This document shows, in pieces, positions 45,656 through 53,343 of a stretch of DNA of 64,000 bases. The DNA is taken from assembly GCA_944415565.1 (NCBI GenBank), contig CALYBQ010000001.1:50116-114115 (forward strand). The letters run 5' to 3'. The notes under the pieces are model-generated. The model did not search any database, was not told the DNA's origin, and saw nothing but the letters and a program-made list of their open reading frames with translations. Source of the stretch: an uncultured Rikenellaceae bacterium (GTDB lineage Bacteria > Bacteroidota > Bacteroidia > Bacteroidales > Rikenellaceae). Both the position numbers and the translations under genes were made by a program. Numbering within the stretch: position 1 is the first letter of the stretch; the number at the start of each line of letters is the position of its first letter.

Positions 45656-46756
45656 ATGAAATTTCCGGGAGTCAAAATACTCGACAGGTATATTATAAAG
45701 AAGTTCCTCGGGACCTTCGTGTTCGCCATCGCCCTGCTGATAGTGGTCATCCTCATCTTCGACACCGTCGAGAAGATGGACAAACTGCTCGAGAACAAGA
45801 CTCCGCTCTCCGCATTCCTGTTTCAGTACATCATAAACTTCATACCGTACTTCATAAACCAGTTCGGAGGGCTTTTCGTATTCATCGCCGTAATATTCTT
45901 CACCTCGAAGCTGGCCTACCAGACCGAAATAATAGCCATGCTGTCGGGAGGGATGAGTTTCAACCGGCTCATGTGGCCCTACTTTCTGTCGGCGGCATTG
46001 ATATTCCTCGTGTCGATCTTCCTGAGCCTTATGGTAATTCCCAAGGCAAATATACAGAGGATAGCTTTCGAGAACACATACGTGAAGCCCAACAGGGCGA
46101 ATACTACATACGAAGAGAACATCTTCATACAGGAATCCCCGGGAACGTTCGTCTACATACGCGGATTCGACGGGAAGCGTAACACGGCGACATACTTTGC
46201 CATCGAAAAATACGACGGCAGTACGGTCCAGTCCATACTGGAGACGGGCGAAAGAATACACTACAACCCCGACACCAAACGCTGGTCGGCCGACCGCTAC
46301 ATCACCCGTTCGTTCACGGACAACGTGGAGACTTTCGAACAGCACGGCAAGCTCGACACGCTGCTCAACATATCTTACGAAGAGCTCGGCGGAGTGATAA
46401 ACCTTGTCAAAACGATGAACATCATCGAGTTGAACAAGTTCATCAAGGAGCAGAAAGACAAAGGGTCGGACATGATCTCCTACTTCGAGGTGGAAAGGGC
46501 GCAGAGATTCTCATATCCTTTCGCGATATTCATCCTAACACTGATAGGCGTATCGCTATCTTCCCGAAAGGTACGCGGCGGAACGGGACTTCACATCGGT
46601 ATCGGCATCACGCTGTGTTTCTCATACATTCTGATAGCCAAGTTCACCGAGGAATTTGCCAAGGTGGGGACCATCAATCCCGTGCTCGCCGTCTGGATAC
46701 CCAACATTATCTACGCACTGATTGCGATATACCTCTACAAACGCGCCCCGAAATAA
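45656..46756 (+). CDS. LptF/LptG-family permease
   Basis: 366 residues with three N-terminal and three C-terminal helices around a periplasmic beta-jellyroll-like domain (about 130-270), the YjgP/YjgQ (LptF/LptG) layout. LptF and LptG with LptB and LptC pull lipopolysaccharide from the inner membrane to the outer. Sequence: KILDRYIIKKFLGTFVFAIA, NQFGGLFVFIAVIFFTSKLA, TEIIAMLSGGMSFNRLMWPY. Which of the pair it is cannot be told. It starts 4 bases after tgt, so the two share a transcript. Confidence 0.9.
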   Translation: MKFPGVKILDRYIIKKFLGTFVFAIALLIVVILIFDTVEKMDKLLENKTPLSAFLFQYIINFIPYFINQFGGLFVFIAVIFFTSKLAYQTEIIAMLSGGMSFNRLMWPYFLSAALIFLVSIFLSLMVIPKANIQRIAFENTYVKPNRANTTYEENIFIQESPGTFVYIRGFDGKRNTATYFAIEKYDGSTVQSILETGERIHYNPDTKRWSADRYITRSFTDNVETFEQHGKLDTLLNISYEELGGVINLVKTMNIIELNKFIKEQKDKGSDMISYFEVERAQRFSYPFAIFILTLIGVSLSSRKVRGGTGLHIGIGITLCFSYILIAKFTEEFAKVGTINPVLAVWIPNIIYALIAIYLYKRAPK

Positions 46757-46807
46757 CGGAATGACGCTTGCGGCAAAATGATTCTTGAACGACTATATTC
46801 CCCAGAG

Positions 46808-46838
46808 TTGTTTTAAAGGCCGAATTTCCCTATATTTG
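46808..46838 (+). promoter_or_regulatory. Promoter of the first glycosyltransferase
   Basis: -33 TTG (46808-46810), a 20-base spacer and -7 TATATTTG (46831-46838). The start is near 46842, 18 bases before the ATG. Confidence 0.65.
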
Positions 46839-46859
46839 ACCAAACCACCCTACCCACGT

Positions 46860-47771
46860 ATGATACGACTCAGCGTCATTATCGCGACATACAACAGGGC
46901 CGACTCGCTCATGCGAACGCTGGACGGCCTGCTGGCACAAACCCTTGCGAAAGAGTCGTGGGAACTCGTGGTGGTAGACAACAACTCCACGGACGATACG
47001 GCAGCAAGGATAACCGATTTCATCGCCAAGAACGGCAAGGCTATCAACGTCCGCAGCTTCCTCGAAACCGAGCAAGGCATCTCCCCCGCCCGCAACAGAG
47101 GATTCAAGGAGGGCGTAGGCGAATACTTCGCATTCCTCGACGACGATGAGGTTCCGACTCCGGAGTGGGTTGAAACTTATATCGATTTTTTCGACTCGCA
47201 TCCCGACGCTGCCGAGGCAGGCGGCAGAATGATCCCTTTATACGAGTACGAAACACCTAAGTGGCTCTCGAAATACACCGAGATACTGCTCTCAGGCCGT
47301 TTCGACAAGGGGAACAAAACCCGGCCGCTACGCAAAGGCGAGTACCCGTTCGGCGGCAATATCGCTTTCCGCCGCTCGACGATAGAAAAATACGGCATGT
47401 TCTCCTCGCAGCTCGGCCGCACCGGCAAAAAACTGCTGGGCGGTGAAGAGAAGGATTACGCATACAGGCTGCAAGCAGCTGGCGAAACGATATGGTACGT
47501 CGCACCGTCGCGCATAGACCACATAATCCCGCGAGAACGACTTACGCGCGGCTTCGTCGTGAAACTGTCGCGCATGGTCGGAACGAGCGAACGGCTGCGT
47601 TCCGTCAACATATCGCGCGGCACATATGTCAAGCGCCTGCTCGCCGAGACCGTCAAATGGGCAGGGACAATTGTTCTGGCCCTGTCGTACACTTTAACGT
47701 TCCACCCGGCCAAAGGCGGCTATCTCATACTCATGCGTTGGCACATAACGCGCGGACTCCTCGGCGTTTAG
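46860..47771 (+). CDS. Family 2 glycosyltransferase
   Basis: 303 residues. GT-A fold: LSVIIATYNRADSLMRTL at the start, LVVVDNNSTDDTAARI, ISPARNRGFKEGVGEYFAFL, then a DDDE metal motif (FLDDDEVPTPEWVE) and GGNIAFRRSTIEKYG. One or two hydrophobic helices lie at the C-terminus (about 265-295), so it is likely membrane-associated. It would add a sugar to a lipid-linked or envelope glycan. The start at 46860 is fixed by the promoter and the family N-terminus. Confidence 0.9.
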   Translation: MIRLSVIIATYNRADSLMRTLDGLLAQTLAKESWELVVVDNNSTDDTAARITDFIAKNGKAINVRSFLETEQGISPARNRGFKEGVGEYFAFLDDDEVPTPEWVETYIDFFDSHPDAAEAGGRMIPLYEYETPKWLSKYTEILLSGRFDKGNKTRPLRKGEYPFGGNIAFRRSTIEKYGMFSSQLGRTGKKLLGGEEKDYAYRLQAAGETIWYVAPSRIDHIIPRERLTRGFVVKLSRMVGTSERLRSVNISRGTYVKRLLAETVKWAGTIVLALSYTLTFHPAKGGYLILMRWHITRGLLGV

Positions 47772-47875
47772 CACGGCTGAAGCAACGACAACCGCTGAAT
47801 CCCGCACTGTTTACGGCAAAAGCGCAGGCCACCGTATAATTCTGAAATTATTATGGGTTTTCCGGGGAGAGTTGT

Positions 47876-47883
47876 TACCTTTG
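47876..47883 (+). promoter_or_regulatory. -7 box for the second glycosyltransferase
   Basis: TACCTTTG; start near 47887, leader about 20 bases. Confidence 0.5.
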
Positions 47884-47906
47884 CATGTAATTTTTCTCAC
47901 TGACAG

Positions 47907-49070
47907 ATGAACACTATCCCGGACATATTCGAAATGCTCATTACACGCTACGGGACATGGGGGCTTACCCTCACGGTCCTTATTTTAGCGCTGTTCTGCG
48001 TGCAGCTCTATTTCTACCTCGGGCAATATTCCGGAATACACAAATACAAGAACCGCCTCAAAGGACCGGAACGCGAAGTGGACGGCATATCCGTAGTAGT
48101 AGTCATGGGAGAGGACCGGTGGTATATCGAGAACGTACTGCCGCGCATTATGAAGCAGAAATACCGGAACTTCGAGGTCGTACTCGTGACGGTAGGCGCC
48201 GAAGCCGATTTCCTCGACGAACTCGAAGCCCTGAAACAACGCTATCCCAACCTCGTTGCGACTAAGATAGAGGAGGACCCGCGCTTCCCCATCAGCAACA
48301 AGATGGCATATAACGTCGGTATCAAAGCATCTTCGTTCGGACACATAGTGATGACCACAACCGAAGCCATGCCCACGTCGGACAAGTGGCTCGACTGCAT
48401 GGCTATGGGATTCGCGGCGGGCGAGGTGCTGATAGCCTATTGCGGCATGGAACAACGTGCGGGATTCGCCAACAAAATGATGCGTTCCGGACGGTTCATG
48501 ATGTCTGTTAGGTATCTCGCGTCGGCTGTCAAAGGAAAGCCGTTCCGCAGCATCATCCACAACATGGGTTTCACGAAAGAGATATACTTCGTCAACCGCG
48601 GCTTCGACCACCTCAACATGAACCTCGGCGAAGACGACCTGTTCGTAAACAGGATAGCGAATGCCGGCAACATGAGCGTGGTCCTCAATCCGCACGCCAC
48701 GATGCGGCAGATACCGTTGGGAAAACTCCCGTGGTGGCGCGAACGGCAAAGATTCTATGCCTCCACATTCCGTTTTTATCCCGATTACGCCAAAAACACA
48801 CGCGAATGGGAAACCGGCAGCCGACTCCTCTTCTTCATCGCAGTCATAGCTGCCATTGTCGTCATGCCGTTGGAAATCAAGCTTGCGGCTTTGGGGCTGT
48901 TCATAGTCCGCCTCGCTATCGTGCGGTTCACGATGTGGCGCATAAGGCGCAGGCTCAACGAACGCAAACTCGGATGGGCGCTCATGCTCTACGACATTTA
49001 CTCGCCCATGAGCGACATACTTAACTATTTTTACCGTCTGGTACGACCTGCGCCCGGGGTATGGAGATAG
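47907..49070 (+). CDS. Membrane glycosyltransferase (family 2-like)
   Basis: 387 residues. An N-terminal helix (about 18-38), a GT-A domain (about 55-290) and two C-terminal helices (about 308-350). Recognisable parts: ISVVVVMGEDRWYIENVLP, KYRNFEVVLVTVGAEADFL, NKMAYNVGIKASSFGHIVMT and NLGEDDLFVNRIANAGNM (acidic EDD catalytic patch). The usual DxD at strand end reads TTTEAMP, which differs. It probably acts on cell-envelope glycans with its neighbour. Its last 10 bases overlap the sigma factor start, so the two are translationally coupled. Confidence 0.8.
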   Translation: MNTIPDIFEMLITRYGTWGLTLTVLILALFCVQLYFYLGQYSGIHKYKNRLKGPEREVDGISVVVVMGEDRWYIENVLPRIMKQKYRNFEVVLVTVGAEADFLDELEALKQRYPNLVATKIEEDPRFPISNKMAYNVGIKASSFGHIVMTTTEAMPTSDKWLDCMAMGFAAGEVLIAYCGMEQRAGFANKMMRSGRFMMSVRYLASAVKGKPFRSIIHNMGFTKEIYFVNRGFDHLNMNLGEDDLFVNRIANAGNMSVVLNPHATMRQIPLGKLPWWRERQRFYASTFRFYPDYAKNTREWETGSRLLFFIAVIAAIVVMPLEIKLAALGLFIVRLAIVRFTMWRIRRRLNERKLGWALMLYDIYSPMSDILNYFYRLVRPAPGVWR

Positions 49071-49645
49071 AGAAATATATCATCGCTACCGACCAACAGC
49101 TCATCGGCATGAGCCTCGGCGGTGACGACGTGGCGTTCGAACAACTGTTCAAACGCTACCGCGAGTCCATATTCCAGCTCTACGTGCAGCGGACCGGCAA
49201 CCATGACGACGCCGACGACCTACTCCAAGAGACATTCGTAAAAGTCTACCTCAAACTCGACAGCTACAACTCCGACTATACTTTCGGGCAGTGGGTCTAT
49301 ACCATAGCTCGCAATACGTTTATCGACTACACCCGCAAAAGGCGCGATGACGTCTCGGTGGACAGCATCCCCGGCGGATATTCGAGCATCGTGCCTTCGG
49401 CTGCAACCCCTACCCCAGAAGAGAGCTACATAAACAACCAGCAGCGAATGCAGATAGAACAATACATGGCCCAAATGACTCCGCGTTACAGGCGGCTGAT
49501 AGAGTTGCGTTTCTTCAAGGATTACTCTTACGAAGAGATAGCTAAAGAGCTTGTGCTGCCGCTCGGGACAGTAAAGACACAGATACACCGGGCACGGGAG
49601 CAATTGTGCCGCTTCATAATTGACAACTCGGACATAATGCCATAA
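49061..49645 (+). CDS. RNA polymerase sigma factor (ECF-type, sigma-70 family)
   Basis: 194 residues. Region 2 (about 25-95: FEQLFKRYRESIFQLYVQR, DDADDLLQETFVKVYLKL, FGQWVYTIARNTFIDYTRK) and region 4 (about 135-190: MTPRYRRLIELRFFKDYSY, EEIAKELVLPLGTVKTQIHR) are complete. It directs polymerase to a specific promoter set. No anti-sigma gene (FecR or zinc-type) flanks it: a glycosyltransferase overlaps upstream and rsmG follows 3 bases later. It may be one of the constitutively present ECF factors of the phylum; its regulon is unknown. Confidence 0.9.
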   Translation: MEIEKYIIATDQQLIGMSLGGDDVAFEQLFKRYRESIFQLYVQRTGNHDDADDLLQETFVKVYLKLDSYNSDYTFGQWVYTIARNTFIDYTRKRRDDVSVDSIPGGYSSIVPSAATPTPEESYINNQQRMQIEQYMAQMTPRYRRLIELRFFKDYSYEEIAKELVLPLGTVKTQIHRAREQLCRFIIDNSDIMP

Positions 49646-49648
49646 ACG

Positions 49649-50269
49649 ATGGAAGTTATCGAGAAATATTTCCCCAACATAACCGCCCGACAGAAGGAAC
49701 AGTTCGGCGCGCTCGGCGAATTGTATGCCGACTGGAATGCAAAGATCAACGTAATTTCGCGCAAGGATATGGAGCATTTCTACGTGCGCCACGTACTGCA
49801 CTCTCTCGCGATAGCGCGGGTATGCCCATTTGCGGACGGAGCGCGGGTGATCGACATCGGAACTGGCGGAGGTTTCCCCGGCATACCTTTGGCCATCATG
49901 TTCCCCGACACGGGATTCACTTTGACCGACTCGATAGGTAAAAAAATACTTGTCGTGAAAGAGGTCGCCAAGGCTTTGGACCTGACCAACGTAAAACCGG
50001 TAAACGCCCGCGTAGAAAGCATACCCGGAAAATTCGACTACGCCGTCACGCGTGCCGTCGCAGAAACATCTACCCTCGCCGGATGGGTATGGAGCAAACT
50101 TACAGCCGGACAAAAAGGCGGACTTGGGAACGGGTTACTCTGCCTCAAAGGCGGCGACCTCACCGAAGAACTCGCCCGTGTCGGCAAGAAATACGAGATT
50201 TTCGATATAGCCGACTTTTTCGAGGACGACTTTTTTGACACTAAAAAGGTCGTGTGGCTGCCGAGATAG
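49649..50269 (+). CDS. rsmG: 16S rRNA (guanine-527-N7)-methyltransferase
   Basis: 206 residues. RsmG methylates G527 of 16S rRNA with S-adenosylmethionine; its loss gives low-level streptomycin resistance. Motifs: LYADWNAKINVISRKDMEHF, HVLHSLAIA, ARVIDIGTGGGFPGIPLAIM (SAM loop), LTDSIGKKILVVKEVAK and KFDYAVTRAVAE. Normal length. It is 3 bases after the sigma gene and ends the transcript before a 250-base gap with no supported gene. Confidence 0.94.
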   Translation: MEVIEKYFPNITARQKEQFGALGELYADWNAKINVISRKDMEHFYVRHVLHSLAIARVCPFADGARVIDIGTGGGFPGIPLAIMFPDTGFTLTDSIGKKILVVKEVAKALDLTNVKPVNARVESIPGKFDYAVTRAVAETSTLAGWVWSKLTAGQKGGLGNGLLCLKGGDLTEELARVGKKYEIFDIADFFEDDFFDTKKVVWLPR

Positions 50270-50520
50270 CATCAATTTTGCTTAATATCTACACTAAGAA
50301 AAGCACACACAGTCCATTGCGCCGCCATTTGCAGTGTAAAAACGGTTCCTTCATGGCACAGGCTGTTCAAAAACTGGGGCAAACCGTCAAAATAAGGCCG
50401 TTAAATGCTTTTTTATGTAATTTTTTCGTATATTTCGCAAACATTTTTCGGCCATATAACATGCAAAGCGTGTAGGCGCAGGAAAATGCAGGAACATAAG
50501 TTCGTTGTAATAAGTACCAT

Positions 50521-50608
50521 GGAGAAATGAACGAGTGGCTGAAGGTGCGCGCCTGGAAAGTGCGTATACCCCAAAAGGGTATCGTGGGTTCGAATCCCGC
50601 TTTCTCCG
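50521..50608 (+). tRNA. tRNA-Ser (anticodon GGA)
   Basis: Type II tRNA: acceptor GGAGAAA/TTTCTCC, anticodon stem CGCGC/GTGCG with loop CTGGAAA (anticodon GGA), a long variable arm (TATACCCC...GGGTAT), T arm GTGGG-TTCGAAT-CCCGC, discriminator G. CCA is not encoded. It reads UCC/UCU. Confidence 0.95.
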
Positions 50609-50669
50609 CAAAACAGAAACATCTTAAAAAACTCTAAAAAATAAGTACTAATTAATCTAAACGACAACC

Positions 50670-51524
50670 ATGAAAAAACTTTTTATGTTTTTAGCAGTGG
50701 CTGGCTGTCTTAGCCTCGCAGCTGTAAATACTTATGCACAGGAAGCGGAAGGGGCGGCCCCGACCGAAGAGATGGCTGCACCCGACAGCATGGCTGCGGT
50801 AACCGACTCGACAGCGGCATTTGTAGCAGACGCTCCTGAAGCCGACGCTTCTGAGCAGGGTTCGGAAACTGCTTTCGCTGAAGGCGAACCTATGCACCAG
50901 GTCCTCAAACAGAAATTCATCGAGGGTGACGTGCTCTGGATGATGTTGCCGTTGCTCTGTCTTATCTTCGGTCTGGCAATCGCAATCGAAAGGATCATCT
51001 ACCTCAACCTCTCGACCACCAATACACAGAAACTCCTCCAGCAGGTTGAAGACGCCGTTAAACAGGGCGGTATCGAAGCAGCAAAAGAGGTATGCCGTAA
51101 TACTCGCGGTCCTGTGGCAAGCATTTTCTATCAAGGTCTCGACCGTTACGACGAAGGTCTCGACGCAGTTGAAAAATCGGTCGTTTCTTACGGTTCTGTC
51201 CAGATGGGACGTATGGAAACCGGTCTTCCGTGGCTCAGCCTCTTCATCGCAGTCGCTCCTATGCTCGGGTTCATGGGTACGGTAGTAGGTATGATCGCGG
51301 CGTTCGACGCCATCCAGCAGGCCGGCGACATCAGCCCGACACTCGTAGCAGGCGGTATCAAGGTGGCACTTCTTACGACTCTTATGGGTCTTATCGCTGC
51401 CGTTATCCTCCAGCTCTTCTACAACTACATTCTTTCTAAAATCGACAGCCTCGTTATCGCTATGGAAGACAGCTCGATCTCACTTGTCGATATACTTACC
51501 GAATACAACAAAAGCAAAAAGTAA
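50670..51524 (+). CDS. MotA/TolQ/ExbB proton channel protein with N-terminal acidic extension
   Basis: 284 residues. A cleavable-type signal (MKKLFMFLAVAGCLSLAAVN) is followed by an Ala/Glu/Asp-rich spacer (about 25-75), then the ExbB core: helix at about 88-108, GPVASIFYQGLDRY cytosolic loop, and the paired helices LSLFIAVAPMLGFMGTVVG and VALLTTLMGLIAAVILQLF. ExbB forms the proton-driven motor with ExbD to power TonB. The acidic extracytoplasmic arm is common in Bacteroidota. It heads a four-gene operon, 61 bases after tRNA-Ser, with a codon bias of high expression. Confidence 0.9.
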   Translation: MKKLFMFLAVAGCLSLAAVNTYAQEAEGAAPTEEMAAPDSMAAVTDSTAAFVADAPEADASEQGSETAFAEGEPMHQVLKQKFIEGDVLWMMLPLLCLIFGLAIAIERIIYLNLSTTNTQKLLQQVEDAVKQGGIEAAKEVCRNTRGPVASIFYQGLDRYDEGLDAVEKSVVSYGSVQMGRMETGLPWLSLFIAVAPMLGFMGTVVGMIAAFDAIQQAGDISPTLVAGGIKVALLTTLMGLIAAVILQLFYNYILSKIDSLVIAMEDSSISLVDILTEYNKSKK

Positions 51525-51533
51525 TAGGCTGAT

Positions 51534-51947
51534 ATGAAAAAGGCATTAATGATATTATTATACAGCCTGCTCGCGATAAGCCTCATCCTTACGGTATTGG
51601 TATTCGTCATCCCCGACAACGGTGGGGTGAACATAATACTGTATTGGACTTATTTCCTCTCTGCTGCCGCAATTCTGTCTGTCATCGTATTCCCACTGAT
51701 GAACATCGCGCAGAACCCCAAAGCAGCTATGAGGTCGCTGGTTGGAGTAGGTATCGTAGTAGTTGTCGTCGGTCTGGCATTCGCACTGTCGAGTGCAGAA
51801 CCGCTGACACTGTCCGACATGAAAACCGTCGAAGACGATCCGGCAGCGCTCCGTATAACTGACGCAGGTCTTTACACCACATATTTCGCAATGATCGCTG
51901 CGATAATAGTAACGGTATACGGTGAAGTACGCAATAGTTTAAAATAA
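51534..51947 (+). CDS. Four-helix membrane protein of the exb operon
   Basis: 137 residues with four hydrophobic helices (about 5-26, 35-55, 67-84, 112-131) and a short extracytoplasmic acidic loop (DMKTVEDDPAALRIT). It is not an Exb component by sequence. It sits between exbB and exbD with 9- and 6-base gaps, so it probably works with the motor. I recall similar proteins in this slot in other Bacteroidota; function unknown. Confidence 0.8.
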   Translation: MKKALMILLYSLLAISLILTVLVFVIPDNGGVNIILYWTYFLSAAAILSVIVFPLMNIAQNPKAAMRSLVGVGIVVVVVGLAFALSSAEPLTLSDMKTVEDDPAALRITDAGLYTTYFAMIAAIIVTVYGEVRNSLK

Positions 51948-51953
51948 TAGACT

Positions 51954-52529
51954 ATGGCTGGCAATAAAAGGAAAGTACAAGAAGTTAATGCGGGATCGAT
52001 GGCCGACATCGCGTTCCTGTTGCTCATATTCTTCCTCGTAGCCACTACCATGAACAAGGACTTCGGTATCAACAGGGTGCTGCCTCCGTATCAGGAGGAT
52101 CAGGACAAGGAGATGCAGGTCAAGGAACGAAACTTGTTCCAAGTTCTTGTGAATCGCAATAACGCGATCTTGGCAAACTCAGAGGAAATAGATTTGAGTC
52201 AATTGGGAGCAAGGGTGAAGGAATTTTTGTTGAACCGCAATAACGATCCGGAACTTCCCGAAATAGAGATTAAGGATATAGAGAACCTCGGAAGGGTTCC
52301 TGTCAGCAAAGGGATCGTATCTCTCCAGAATGACAGGGGGACCCATTACGAAGTATACATAGCCGTACAGAACGAGCTTACTAAGGTATTCAATGAACTC
52401 AGGAATGATGCTGCAATGAAATACTTCAGCAAGAAGTTCGACGACCTGAACGAAGATCAGCAAAAGGCTATTGTAGCAGCAGTCCCCATCGCGATTTCGG
52501 AAGCAGAACCGCGTCAAATACAAAGATAG
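51954..52529 (+). CDS. ExbD/TolR-family biopolymer transport protein, paralogue 1
   Basis: 191 residues. A single helix near the start contains the proton-path aspartate (SMADIAFLLLIFFLVATTM), then a periplasmic domain (about 45-190). ExbD couples proton flow through ExbB to TonB. It is longer than E. coli ExbD because of insertions in the periplasmic domain (SEEIDLSQLGARVKEFLL, NDPELPEIEIKDIENLG). The second paralogue follows 11 bases later, suggesting a mixed ExbD dimer. Confidence 0.9.
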   Translation: MAGNKRKVQEVNAGSMADIAFLLLIFFLVATTMNKDFGINRVLPPYQEDQDKEMQVKERNLFQVLVNRNNAILANSEEIDLSQLGARVKEFLLNRNNDPELPEIEIKDIENLGRVPVSKGIVSLQNDRGTHYEVYIAVQNELTKVFNELRNDAAMKYFSKKFDDLNEDQQKAIVAAVPIAISEAEPRQIQR

Positions 52530-52540
52530 GAGGAAGATTT

Positions 52541-53008
52541 ATGGCTGTAATGAAAAAGAAAGGCGGCAAAGAGGTCGGAGCGATCTCTACCGCATCATTG
52601 CCCGACGTGATCTTCATGATCCTCTTCTTCTTTATGATCTCTACCACGATGAGGGAGATGACGGCGAAAGTCAAATTCGAACTTCCGAAGGCTACTGAGG
52701 TACAGAAATTGGAAAAGAAGCAGTTGGTTAGCTACATACTTGTCGGAGAACCGTCTACACTGGAATTGCGGGCCCAATTCGGTACCGCTCCGCGTATACA
52801 GTTGAACGACAGCTACCGCGAACTTCCGGAAATACTCGACTTCGTAGCGTCTGAGCGTAATAACCTTAACGAAAACGACCGTGCGGCAATGACAATCAGT
52901 ATCAGGGCCGACAGATACGTACCGATGGGTATTATTACGGATATCAAGCAGGAGCTAAGGCGTGCCGAAGCATTGAAGATCAGCTACGCAGCTTCTCAGG
53001 GAGAATAA
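52541..53008 (+). CDS. ExbD/TolR-family biopolymer transport protein, paralogue 2
   Basis: 155 residues. The helix holds the proton-path Asp (ISTASLPDVIFMILFFFMIS), and the periplasmic part includes TVKFELPKAT-like and AMTISIRADRYVPMGIITD segments typical of ExbD. It differs from the neighbouring ExbD over most of its length, so it is an old duplicate. A strong terminator follows. The three TonB genes at 26.9-29.2 kb are candidate partners. Confidence 0.9.
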   Translation: MAVMKKKGGKEVGAISTASLPDVIFMILFFFMISTTMREMTAKVKFELPKATEVQKLEKKQLVSYILVGEPSTLELRAQFGTAPRIQLNDSYRELPEILDFVASERNNLNENDRAAMTISIRADRYVPMGIITDIKQELRRAEALKISYAASQGE

Positions 53009-53023
53009 AGGAAACCAAACCTC

Positions 53024-53066
53024 AAAAGAAAAAGACCGTAACGTTAAGTTACGGTCTTTTTCTTTT
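53024..53066 (+). terminator. Intrinsic terminator of the exb operon
   Basis: A long stem: GACCGTAAC/GTTACGGTC (53034-53042 with 53048-53056) extended by an A-run pairing with the T-run, 5-base loop, then TTTTTCTTTTTTA. Confidence 0.93.
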
Positions 53067-53343
53067 TTATGCACTATTGTTAGATACACAAACAACTCCT
53101 CAATGGGATAGGTAATCATGTGCATTGCTTACTCTATGCTATAGCAGCAAGTATAATCATCATACAGAAGGAGAATTACTTCTGGGGCATTTTCGTGTGC
53201 CAACTTGCTATCTATTTTGCATGGGGAAGAGAATCTTTCAGGTCCTTCCGCGCTCGGTCAATACAAGTACAAAACTCTCGTGAACAGAATAACGCACTAA
53301 GGCTCCCCCCCTAAATGTATTACATAAAACGGAAGGAAGAACC
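53067..53343. other. Intergenic stretch with a doubtful 64-codon frame
   Basis: A frame at 53120-53314 could encode one or two short hydrophobic helices (LLYAIAASIIII) but lacks an RBS, promoter or recognisable sequence. I see no other structure. No clear terminator for the MBOAT gene is visible. Confidence 0.35.

Noticed and set aside
50254..50475. 73-codon frame after rsmG
   Set aside because: It begins inside rsmG and its sequence is not protein-like.
53120..53314. 64-codon frame after the exb operon
   Set aside because: Some hydrophobic character but no RBS, promoter or conserved text; noted only as doubtful.
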